Of a DNA stretch of 9,734 bases, positions 1 to 8,100 are shown piece after piece. The stretch is from assembly GCA_963693005.1 (NCBI GenBank), contig OY843714.1, positions 1 through 9,734 of the forward strand, written 5' to 3'. The stretch comes from Bodonicaedibacter sp963693005 (GTDB lineage: Bacteria; Pseudomonadota; Alphaproteobacteria; UBA6184). The notes beneath the pieces were generated by a model that did not search any database, was not told where the DNA came from, and was given only the letters and a program-made list of their open reading frames with translations. The position numbers were made by a program, and so were the translations under genes. Each line of letters starts with the position of its first letter. Position 1 is the first letter of the stretch.

Positions 1-464
1 ACCACGGCCCACTGATTCCGCCCGGGGAGTTCGATGAAGTCCCTGCGCTGGAGAAGCCACACGTCGTCCTTGAAGCCTGCGTGTGGGACCCCCGTGTGTG
101 ACGCGTGTTGTGAACGGTGCCCCCCTTCCTTTCCGAGCTGGCTCGCAGCCCCTACCCACCGTCTTGTATCTGAGACGAGGCCCCATCTCCATCCTGCCCC
201 GACGTCCTGTGTCGTGTCGCGTCTGGTTTGACGTCGGTGGCTCAATCTGCCCATCTTCGGGTCGTCCGTATTGTTTTCCCTTGATCGCCGCGCGGAAAAA
301 AATGAGAAGCGCATCGTTTTTGGCGATCCTTGACAACCGGGAGGAGGCTTGTTTTGTTTGACCCGTCTTTGTTTGCTTGTGGCGGTAGGTGCGCGCGCGC
401 GGTCGCTGAGGACTGGAAAATCCGACTCAACGCGGTGTCGGAACGGAGGTCTGATTTTCCCGGG
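1..464 (-). other. Open minus-strand frame running off the window edge; function unknown
   Basis: This stretch has no confident gene. On the minus strand the frame that follows the stop at 465-467 stays open for about 154 codons to position 1 and beyond the window; its first ATG is at 314-312. The part near the edge reads most like protein (motif DDVWLLQRRDFIELPGRNQW, with mostly G or C in third positions). The part nearer 300-464 is lower in GC and looks less coding. It lies on the same strand as the recombinase-like region and could be its continuation past a stop, a third ORF of the same unit, or chance. I recognise no domain. The plus strand also has a 32-codon open frame at 3-101, which I consider weaker. 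Otherwise I see only a mildly T-rich spacer at about 100-460. Confidence 0.2.
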
Positions 465-574
465 TCAGATTTCTCGCCCGTACGCCCTGTAATCCCAAAC
501 TGTCCTCCGCATATGGATGTCGAAGCAATGCAAGTGACTGTGTTGAAGCATGGCTTCGATATCCCTCCGGCCCG

Positions 575-1396
575 TCACGGTGTGACGCGCGCGAAAGGGT
601 CCCACCGCGACGTCGTCACCACCGCCACCCACGCCGCATGCCCGATCCACCCGAAGACCGCCGGCCACGACTCCCATGCAATCGGCAGTGCGCGCGTTGT
701 GGTCACCGGGCCCTTGCGGCGTCGTATTCCCAGGCTCACGTCGTCCATACCCGGTAGAAACGGAGCGCGGAGGAGGCGGCGAAGGGCGGTTGAGGCTGCC
801 TTGATCTGGTGGCTGCTCTGACCCACGGAGTCCAGCCCGGAGAGGAAGAGACCCGCCATCTCGTCGCTGAGGGACTCCTCCTGGCCGAACCCGTGACGTG
901 CCGTCCACTGGAGGAACCTGCGGGTCCACCGTTGGAGCCGGTGAAGGTGACCCTTGCTCATGCGTGCTGCCGCGGCGAGCAAGGCTGCTTGCTCCAGGTC
1001 GTGCGGGTGCGGAAGCTGCGTCGCCGGTGGCCACTGCCGCGGTTGGGGGCCCGGGACTCTCGCCCACCACACCGGCTTCTCCCCGCTTGGCGGCGGCGGC
1101 GGCGACGCGGGCGGCTTTCCTGGCGGCTCGCTTTTCGCGGCGCGACCGAGGTTGGGCTGACGGTTGGCACCCTGTTGCATCACCGGCGTCCGTCGCGCTG
1201 GCGGGGCCGGGTTGGGGACCCCCCGCGTTCGCTGCGGAAGCCTCGACCGGAGGGCCCTGGCGATGTCGATCAGAGTCGGCGGCGGGCGAAGCTGGTGGAA
1301 GCGTGCTCGCTGATCCGCGTCCGAAACGGCTACCGCAGTGGGCGCAGCGTGACTCTGCACTGGCGGCGATGGGACCTCGGTCACTCTCGCCATCAC
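575..1396 (-). CDS. Tyrosine-recombinase-like protein, core-binding domain and first catalytic box (broken or spliced)
   Basis: The 273-codon minus-strand frame starts with Met-Met at 1396. Its first 120 residues are Pro/Arg/Ala-rich and may be a shadow of the overlapping frame. The second half is helical and resembles the SAM-like core-binding domain of tyrosine recombinases: a run beginning HLHRLQRWTRRFLQW, then LSDEMAGLFLSGL, then a helix IKAASTALRRLL, then RRRKGPVTTTRALP. It ends with AAWVAVVTTSRWDPFARVTP, which fits the first catalytic Arg box (usual form TG-x-R-x2-E-L-x2-L). The frame stops at 575, before the His-x2-Arg and Tyr boxes. After the stop, the neighbouring frame gives RRDIEAML and HCFDIHMRRTVWDYRAYG, which looks like a natural continuation, so a frameshift or an intron near 575-590 is likely. 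It follows the large coiled-coil ORF on the same strand, an order seen in tyrosine-recombinase retroelements. The assignment rests on pattern only. Confidence 0.4.
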   Translation of the reverse strand: MMARVTEVPSPPVQSHAAPTAVAVSDADQRARFHQLRPPPTLIDIARALRSRLPQRTRGVPNPAPPARRTPVMQQGANRQPNLGRAAKSEPPGKPPASPPPPPSGEKPVWWARVPGPQPRQWPPATQLPHPHDLEQAALLAAAARMSKGHLHRLQRWTRRFLQWTARHGFGQEESLSDEMAGLFLSGLDSVGQSSHQIKAASTALRRLLRAPFLPGMDDVSLGIRRRKGPVTTTRALPIAWESWPAVFGWIGHAAWVAVVTTSRWDPFARVTP

Positions 1397-1416
1397 CGGA
1401 TTGGTCAGATTCGGTG

Positions 1417-1443
1417 AGATCGGAGAGATCGGAGAGATCGGAG
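1417..1443. repeat. Short 9-bp tandem repeat in a purine-rich tract
   Basis: About three copies of a 9-bp unit (agatcggag) lie in a long purine-rich plus-strand tract at about 1416-1495. On the minus strand they encode Asp-Leu-Ser three times, in the frame that starts at 1517. The tract is pyrimidine-rich on the minus strand, the sense strand for the neighbouring genes. Confidence 0.75.
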
Positions 1444-1476
1444 AAAGAAGAAGAGAATGAGGAGGAGAAGAAGCGA

Positions 1477-1493
1477 CTGGGGGAGGAAGAGAG
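1477..1493 (-). promoter_or_regulatory. Polypyrimidine tract ending in CAG, possible 3' splice acceptor
   Basis: On the minus strand a 15-nt pure pyrimidine run (1493-1479) is followed at once by AG at 1478-1477, about 20 nt after the stop of the large ORF. This is the form of a eukaryotic 3' splice acceptor. The next exon would begin at 1476. It could join the large ORF to the recombinase-like region or separate two mRNAs. No donor is fixed by the sequence alone; GT dinucleotides near the end of the large ORF are candidates. The tract also continues the general pyrimidine bias of this stretch, so chance is possible. Confidence 0.3.
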
Positions 1494-1513
1494 CGCCGTG
1501 GTACAGCCGCCAG

Positions 1514-4500
1514 TCACTGCTGACCGGCGCCCCCATTTCCCGAGCGCCCCACGTAAAGCGGCGCCCCCTGTGCGGCGTTCGCGTCGCGCTGCGCCTTGAG
1601 GGTCTTCTGCTCAGCCAGCTTCAGAGCCTTCTCAGCGGTCTTGGCGGCCTGCGACTTGGCGTCCTTCTGCACGGCGTCCGCGAGCGTTTGCTTCGCCGCC
1701 TTCTCCGCGGTTAGACAGATCTCGGTCTCCTGCTGCACGATCGCCTCCTTCTTCGCGCGATCCACCCACGCCGCCAAGTGCGCCGACGTGTTGAGGTAAT
1801 CGTGCTCGGCGGCCAGCTTGCGGTCCGCGTCCCGCTGCGCGACGGCGATGTAGGACTTCAAGTCAGATTCGGCGACGCGGCCGTGCTGGTTGGCGACGAT
1901 GACGACGGCGATGGCGCGGAGGGCGCGGAAAAAGCGCCGGTGATCATTCTCGCCATTCCGCTGAGGGGAGAGAGTCACGAGCTCGTGCAACGCGGCGCAG
2001 AGCTCAGTGATGCGGCCCTGCTGCTCCGCGGAAACCACCTTCCCCGGTGTGGTGAGGTCAGATCGCACTTGTTTTTCGAAATCCTCGAGGCTGGTCTTCG
2101 CGAGCTGACGAGCCTGCTGATCAGCGGGATTCAAGTGATGAGCTGCAAAGGCCAACTGCAGCTCCTGGACTTTACGGAGAAGGGCGTCCACTTTCAGACG
2201 GCCGAGCGAGTCGGGAATCAGGAGCAACGCGTCGGAAACGAGAATGCCCTCCGGGGCGACTGGTGGGGTCGTCAGCTGGGCGACTGCCTGGCGCAGCAAG
2301 TCGACGAGGACGGAAGCAGCGTCCTGACCGTTGCCGTTGCCGTTGGCACCGTTGCCGTTGCCGTTGCCACCGTTGCCGTTGCCGTTGCCGTTGGCACCGT
2401 TGCCGTTGGCACCGTTGCCGTTGGCACCGTTGCCGTTGCCGTTGCCACCGTTGCCGTTGCCGTTGCCGTTGCCGTTGGCACCGTTGCCGTTGCCGTTGGC
2501 ACCGTTGCCGTTGCCGTTGGCACCGTTGCCGTTGCCGTTGCCGCTGGCACCGTTGCCGTTGCCATTGCCGTTGGCACCGTTGCCGTTGCCGGCTGGGGGA
2601 ACATGTGTGGGGATTCCGCTGACGACGACGGGCGCAGGAGCGACAGGCGGCGCCGGAGCGGACGCAGGCGCGACGGGCAGCCCAGGTGTGACGGGAGCTC
2701 CGCTGGCGAGCGGCGTCCACGCCCAACCAGACCGTGACGACGACGAAGATGAGGAGGGTCGCGACGACGGCCGGGAACGGACCTGGACGCGAACCTGGTC
2801 AACCTTGTGTGTCAAAAGATCGATACCGTGCAAGACGGCCTTGAGCTGGGCGGCGTTGCGCGCCTCCTGGGCATCTTGACGCGCCTCCAGGGCGTCCTGG
2901 CGCGCCGCGACGCGCTCAGCGAGCGAGGACGTCGACTCGCTGGACTCCGAAATGAGCTCCTCGCGCTTCGCCGCTTGTTGATCGATCATCTTCTGGATCG
3001 CCGGGACAAGGTTGGTGATGGCTTTATCGAACTTGCCCTCGACGACAGTCCCAACATGCTCATCGAGGAGCTTCTCGACCCAAACCTTGTCGTCGCCGGC
3101 CTTGCTCTTCAGCTGCTCTTCGACGCGGCTTTGGCTTTCCGCGATCGGCTTCACGGACTTCTCGATCGTCTCGGTCACGTGGTCCTTGAGGGAGCTTTCC
3201 AGTTTCTTCAACAGGGCGACGATCGATGCAGTTGGGTCCGGGATAGTCACGGCGGCGTTGACTTGCTCGTGGAACAGTTTGCTCTTGCAGAACTCCTTCA
3301 GCGCATCCTCAAATGACTGCGGCGGAACGACGGTCCGCATCGCCGCGTCCCGCGTGAACGGGCCGGAGAAACTCTTGAACTTCGTCTCCACCGCCTCAGC
3401 GATGTCGCGGATCAGCTTTGGGACGTCAATCGCAGGCGGGGCTGGAGCCGGAGTCGGAGCCGGCGGGGCGGGAGGAACCAGAGAGGGCAGCGCGGCGTTG
3501 ACAGCCTTCACAGCTGCCTCGGATGCCGCCTTGGACATCACGTTGACGAACATGGTGGTTTTTTGGACGCCGAAGTGGTCGCGCAAGGCCGGGAGTACCT
3601 GTAGCAGATGGTCGACGACGGCGCGTGCGAGGGCGCGAGCCGCTTGTTCGTCCATGACCTCCACGTCGATGGCCTCCGCACTCGCCGTCGGCGGCGGCGG
3701 CGGCGGCGGCGGCGATGACGAATTCGACGAAGCCGGGACTGTCGTCAGCGCGGCGGTCACCACTGTACGGATGTTGTCGGGGAGCGACCGAACCAGGCTT
3801 CGAAGCTCTTCCCAGGTCGTCACGGTGTCATCCAAGCGAGTGCGGAGGGCGTGTTGGCCTTCGACCATCGTTCCGACGTGGCCCGCGACGTTGTCGGCTG
3901 TTTTAGCGTGCCACTGCACCCCGGCTTGGCGGAACTCTTCGACGGCCTCCCGCTGGGCGCCGGCGTACGTCTGCAACGAACCTGAGAGCAACCCGAACTG
4001 CAGGCCGACGGCTTGGTGGTTGTCGCCGACTTGCTTCTCGAGTTCCGCGATCTTCGAAGCGACCATGCTCTCGAGCGACTGTTGGAGCTCACCCGTCGAC
4101 TTGGCCATGCTCTCCACTGCCTGAGTGACGGTGAAGTGGATGTGAGTCTTCAGCGGCTTGCCAAACATGTGCAGGGTGCGGGCCATGATAGCGGACTCCG
4201 AAGGTGGCGACTCTGTCGCGTCGTCGTCGTCGTTCGGGCGTTTGCGACCTGTAGTCAACGTGCGCGGGGTCGGGTCAGAGACGTCCACGTCCGGGACGAC
4301 CGGGACAACACCGTCGACGTGCGGAACACGCTTCCGGAGGAGCAGGTCCACGTCGACGACGACGGGCTTCGTCAGCGCTGGCGTGAGCGGACGCACGTCA
4401 CCATCCTCGTCATCATCGTCGGGTTTCACGCAAGCCGGGAGCGACGGTGCCACATCGCCAACTTCGGTCGTCGGTGCCGACGAAGTGGCGGGCGGGGGGA

Positions 4501-4687
4501 GTGAACGGGCGAGGCGGATCGACGTGTCATCGATGACCTTGCGCTCCCGAAGAATGGACGCGTCCAAGGGCGGCGAGCCCGAGCGTTCAGGAAGAAGAGA
4601 CATAAACCGCGTCACGCTGGACCTCGAGCGGTGCTTCGGCACAACAAACAATGACAACCATCCATCCACGCACGTTCGGCAGAGCAT
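1514..4687 (-). CDS. Large coiled-coil, low-complexity protein with a Gly-Asn repeat; gag-like candidate, function unknown
   Basis: This 1057-codon minus-strand frame is uninterrupted. The first ATG is at 4687, with an in-frame stop three codons upstream; a second Met at residue 29 (4603) is an alternative start, after which the protein reads MSLLPERSGSPP. In order it has: an acidic and Pro-rich N-terminus with an Asp/Glu run (89-95) and a basic GRKRP before a second Asp run (147-156); a long helical region (about 168-310); eight consecutive prolines (326-333); helical blocks (about 340-400, 420-640) with heptad-like character, including a repeated RQDALEARQDAQEAR; a Ser/Arg and Pro/Ala linker (638-699); the Gly-Asn/Ala repeat (about 700-787); and a C-terminal helical domain ending in a Lys/Ala-rich coiled coil (about 945-1040). 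I see no catalytic motif, signal peptide or membrane segment. The position upstream of a recombinase-like region suggests a structural, gag-like role, but a host scaffold protein is equally possible. The non-LTR element is joined 17 bp before its first ATG and may have displaced its promoter. Confidence 0.7.
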   Translation of the reverse strand: MLCRTCVDGWLSLFVVPKHRSRSSVTRFMSLLPERSGSPPLDASILRERKVIDDTSIRLARSLPPPATSSAPTTEVGDVAPSLPACVKPDDDDEDGDVRPLTPALTKPVVVDVDLLLRKRVPHVDGVVPVVPDVDVSDPTPRTLTTGRKRPNDDDDATESPPSESAIMARTLHMFGKPLKTHIHFTVTQAVESMAKSTGELQQSLESMVASKIAELEKQVGDNHQAVGLQFGLLSGSLQTYAGAQREAVEEFRQAGVQWHAKTADNVAGHVGTMVEGQHALRTRLDDTVTTWEELRSLVRSLPDNIRTVVTAALTTVPASSNSSSPPPPPPPPTASAEAIDVEVMDEQAARALARAVVDHLLQVLPALRDHFGVQKTTMFVNVMSKAASEAAVKAVNAALPSLVPPAPPAPTPAPAPPAIDVPKLIRDIAEAVETKFKSFSGPFTRDAAMRTVVPPQSFEDALKEFCKSKLFHEQVNAAVTIPDPTASIVALLKKLESSLKDHVTETIEKSVKPIAESQSRVEEQLKSKAGDDKVWVEKLLDEHVGTVVEGKFDKAITNLVPAIQKMIDQQAAKREELISESSESTSSLAERVAARQDALEARQDAQEARNAAQLKAVLHGIDLLTHKVDQVRVQVRSRPSSRPSSSSSSSRSGWAWTPLASGAPVTPGLPVAPASAPAPPVAPAPVVVSGIPTHVPPAGNGNGANGNGNGNGASGNGNGNGANGNGNGANGNGNGANGNGNGNGNGGNGNGNGANGNGANGNGANGNGNGNGGNGNGNGANGNGNGQDAASVLVDLLRQAVAQLTTPPVAPEGILVSDALLLIPDSLGRLKVDALLRKVQELQLAFAAHHLNPADQQARQLAKTSLEDFEKQVRSDLTTPGKVVSAEQQGRITELCAALHELVTLSPQRNGENDHRRFFRALRAIAVVIVANQHGRVAESDLKSYIAVAQRDADRKLAAEHDYLNTSAHLAAWVDRAKKEAIVQQETEICLTAEKAAKQTLADAVQKDAKSQAAKTAEKALKLAEQKTLKAQRDANAAQGAPLYVGRSGNGGAGQQ
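2328..2591. repeat. Hexanucleotide tandem repeat encoding (Gly-Asn)n with Ala interruptions
   Basis: About 264 bp are built almost wholly from the 6-mer ccgttg on the plus strand (ggcaac on the minus strand), with regular interruptions that insert Ala (units GNGNGAN) and single variants giving Ser or an extra Gly. On the coding minus strand this is residues about 700-787 of the large protein. Because the unit is a multiple of three and contains no stop in any register, both strands stay open here, which creates several long artificial frames. The unit makes length change by slippage likely. Confidence 0.95.
3690..3713. repeat. Trinucleotide (GGC)8 tract encoding polyproline
   Basis: Eight perfect GGC units on the plus strand. 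In the minus-strand coding frame, shifted by one base, they encode the run of eight prolines (residues 326-333) that separates two helical blocks of the large coiled-coil protein. Confidence 0.9.
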
Positions 4688-4703
4688 CCCATTCTACAGT
4701 TTA

Positions 4704-5193
4704 CGGCGGCAGCAGCACCCACGCCCCCGGACCTTGTGGATGCACACACCGACGAACAGATCGCTGGCAACGAGACCATCATCTCGAGCACCCGCGACTT
4801 CCGTGTGTGTCCTCTCTGCAAGAACGTCACCCGGACAAAGTACGCGACCACCTCCACCTTTGTGGCTCATCTTCTGGGGCACGTGAAGAAGACGAAGGTT
4901 CCGAACCGAAAGGACATCGAGCAGGCCCTTCTGGCGCTGGCCGGCCTCGGCCGCCGTGTGATCAGCTCCAACGGCGACCTTGTTACCCGCAAGAAGAAGG
5001 CGACCTCGACGGATGATGACCTCAAGTTCTCGTGGCCGTCGACGAAGGCGAAGTACGAAGACATCGGCGAGCAGGCTGAGGCCCTGTTCGCCGCCCGTGC
5101 TTCCCGCTGCAGCTCGCGGGAGCAGCAAGTCATCGAGATCCAGCAGGCCGTGACCGACGCGCCGCCGGCGGAAGGAGAAGCCCCGGCTCCGCC
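4704..5193 (+). repeat. 490-bp direct repeat, left copy
   Basis: This stretch recurs at 9223-9712 with a constant offset of 4519 bp, and I found no mismatch on reading both. It covers the start of the conserved ORF through the CCHH finger and the following Lys-rich region. The left edge is the truncation point of copy 1; the right edge is where copy 2 breaks into A-rich sequence. Confidence 0.95.
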
Positions 5194-8100
5194 CCGGCTC
5201 CGCGGGAGGAGTGCCTCCGTCACCCCTGGCGTGGCGCACCCCGAGTCGGCATGGTCCGGCATCTGCCCGTCACAACTTCCGTCTGCCCACGAGATTGCCA
5301 CCGCCCAGGTGGACACGCTGCCTTACGTGCCGAGCCGCTCGGAGCTCGTCGTGAGCAGCGCCTACCAGTGGACCCTCCGACACATGCCGCTGACCGACGC
5401 CGACAGCCCGAGCTCCATCAAGTTCTACCAGCTGTTGAGCATGTTCGCCGCATGTATCCTTAGCATTCCGCCGTGCAAGCTGAGCCACCGCGGCCTGTGC
5501 GACCTCCTGCAGCACCGCTGCCGCCGCTGGGTCAAGGGCGAAGCGGTTGCCCTGTGGGCGGAAGCCACCGCCGTGCAGAAGAAGCGCCTGAAGCAACGCA
5601 GCGGCCGCGACCAGTCCAAGTGCACGTACGTGCTGGACGACGACGAGCTGCCTCCTGGCTGGGGGAGCGAGTTCGGCGTCGCGACCGAGGCGGACCAGGG
5701 CAAGCGCGTGTCGGAAGAGGCGATGGACCGTGCTGAGAGGCTGGTGAAGCAGGGCCAGTTCTCCAAGGCCTCCGCCGCCCTCTCGCCCGGCCGCACCGCG
5801 GAACCCAACGAGGAGACCACAAAGATCATGCGCGCGAAGCACCCCGTCGGCAACAAGGTCGAGTTGCCCGACGGCTGGGACACCGGGCGCCTCGATCCCG
5901 CTGAGTTCGACCCGTATGCCGTGCTCAAGGTGCTCAAGTCGTTCAAGCCTGGCTCTGCGCCGGGGCCCACCGGTCTCCGCGCTCAGCACCTCGTCGACAT
6001 GTGCACCGTTTCGTCGTCCGACACGATCTTCTTCGTGACCCGCTTGCTGTGGCGGATCGCCGCCGGGAGGGTGCCGCCGTCGTTCCGGCACCTCCTCTTC
6101 GGCGCGAAGGTCGTCGCGCTCGTCAAGACCACCCGCCCGCTGGACCTGCGGCCGATCGCGTGTGGCGAGGTCCTGCGCCGCGCCGCCGCGAAGGCCCTCT
6201 GCGCCCAGGTCAAGGAGCAGGCGCGCGATCTGTTCCTGGAGAACAACCAAGTCGGTGTTGCTGTCCCTGGAGGAGCAGAGTCGCTCGTGGTCATCGCGCG
6301 CCGTCTGACGGCCGCGTGGCTTGCTGATGACGAATTGAAGAAGACGAAGGCCCTCCTGAAGGTGGATATCAAGAACGCCTTCAACAGCGCGGACCGCTCA
6401 GCCATTCTGCGCGCCGTTTTGGAGCACTTCCCGACGTTGGCCGGCTACGTCCAGTGCGCCTACGGCGACCTCACCTCCCTTTACTTCGGCGAGACACCGA
6501 TCGACTCCGCTTGCGGCGTCCAGCAGGGTGACCCGCTCGGCCCGCTGCTGTTTTCGCTCGTGCTGATCGTTCTCAACGACAAAGTGAAGGAGGCCCTCAA
6601 GCGTGCCGGCGTCGCGATCCAGATCGACGGCTGGTACCTTGACGACGGCACGTTCGGCGGCGACATCGGCGCTGTGAAGCTGGTGTACGAGACCATTCGC
6701 AAGGAGGGCCCGAAGTTGGGGCTCGTGATCAACGAGAAGAAATGCGAGATTGTGTCCGATGCCCCCGCCGCCGTGATCCGTCACCACTTTGGTGACGCGC
6801 CGGCTCTCCATCCGCTCAACGACTGGTGTCTGCTTGGAACACCGTGCGGAGATGCCGAGCACATCATCATGTTCGTCGACAAGAAGCTCGAACGCGCGAT
6901 TGCGAAGGTGAAGCTGGTGGGCCAGATCCCTGACGCGATGGTGCGCTACGCCCTGCTGCGCTATTGCGCGTCCTTTGGACTCGCGGTCTACTACATGCGC
7001 ACCGCCGGCCCTGGCGCCCACTACGAACTTTTTGACGACGCCGTTGAGGATGTTTTCAACGACTTCGTCCCCGCGGGCAACCCCCGTGCGTGGCAGCAGG
7101 CGCAGCTCCCCGTCCGCCTCGGCGGCCTCGGGCTCCGCAGCGCCGCCAAGCACGCGCCGATCGCGTTCACCGCGTGCTCCGCCGACGCCGCTCGCTACAT
7201 CCGCAACATCATCATCGCCGACAACCCGGAGTCCCTTCTCGCCAAAGACCCCGCCGGCCGCTGCATCACCACCGACTTGCTTGCGAAGCACCAGTACCCA
7301 CAGCAGGTACAGCAAGAAGTCCTGGGACAGCGCCCGCCCCGTTCGCAGCGCGACATGTCTCTCGAGTTTGAAGGCACCCGACTCCAGGCTCTTGTGAAGT
7401 ACACCACCCCAAAGGACCTCATCCGGTTCCGCGCCCTCTCGCCGCAGCACGCCGGTGCGTGGCTGGCCTGCCTGCCGCGCCGCGACGCGAACATCTGGAT
7501 GGACAACGAATGCTTCACACTCCTGCTCAAGTACCGCTTTGGGCTCCGCCTCGGGAGCCAGGACGGCTCACGGTGCGTGCACTGTGGCAGGCCCGCGGAC
7601 GCCGAGGGGCATCACTCGGCCACGTGCGGCAAGTCAGGCAACCGCATCGCCCTCCACGACCTCCTCCGGGACATCCTGTACCACCTCGCGCGCGACGCTG
7701 GGGCGAGCCACGTGCAGAAGGAGACCCCGGCCAAAGCCAAGTACTCGAAATCCGGTGGACGCATGGACGTCGTGTTCTCGCTGGACGGCCAGCGCTACCA
7801 CGTCGACGTCGGAGTCTGCCACCCGCACGCAAAAGCCTACGCCAAGAGCGCCGTCAAGACTTCCCTCGGTGCTGCTGAGATTGTCGTGGGTCGGAAGCGG
7901 GACAAGTACGCAGGACACATTTCCGACCAGATTGCGATGGGCGGGAAGCACGTGTTCGTCGCCGCCATCTGCGAGACCTACGGTGGGTTCGCACCGGAGT
8001 TTGTCGCCCTGCTGAAGAAGCTCGCGGGGCATTGGGGCAACCGGAGCGGGCTCCCTCGGTCTCGAGCCGTGCAGCTGGTCATGCAGCAGTTCTCCCTCAC

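Larger units (their letters stand above)
465..1517 (-). pseudogene. Two-frame remnant or spliced gene spanning the recombinase-like region
   Basis: A second minus-strand frame of 350 codons overlaps the recombinase-like frame. It begins at a GTG that overlaps the stop of the large upstream ORF, so there is no ATG start. Its first part looks coding: a Ser/Asp-rich stretch, a short CAHCGSRFGRG motif and a basic Ala-rich segment RREKRAARKAARVAAAAAKR (about 1150-1085). Its last part (about 590-465) carries RRDIEAML and HMRRTVWDYRAYG, which extends the recombinase fold. The middle part, about 1070-590, is low in information, and there the other frame (575-1396) looks real. One gene may therefore use this frame, then the other, then this one again. 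A 55-nt GT-AG candidate intron at 1070-1016 would make the first switch exactly in frame. Decay by frameshifts is the alternative. I label it pseudogene because it cannot be read as one continuous frame. Confidence 0.35.

Noticed and set aside
3..101. A 32-codon plus-strand frame at the left edge that could be the C-terminus of another gene
   Set aside because: It is too short to distinguish from chance, and the opposite strand reads at least as well over the same bases.
2328..2591. Possible CRISPR-like array of short repeats
   Set aside because: There are no unique spacers; it is a simple in-frame microsatellite inside a coding sequence.
1778..2879. Long plus-strand frames across the Gly-Asn repeat region (up to 319 codons)
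   Set aside because: They are open because the hexanucleotide repeat has no stop in any register. Their peptides are pure Ala-Val, Pro-Leu or Cys-Arg repeats, while the minus-strand frame is continuous far beyond the repeat.
3012..4124. A 370-codon plus-strand frame opposite the large ORF
   Set aside because: It is Ser/Thr-rich with no recognisable domain and is the antisense shadow of the better-structured minus-strand coiled-coil protein.
5270..7450. Long minus-strand frames opposite the reverse transcriptase (up to 350 codons)
   Set aside because: They are mirror frames of a GC-rich gene whose plus-strand frame contains every reverse transcriptase and endonuclease motif.
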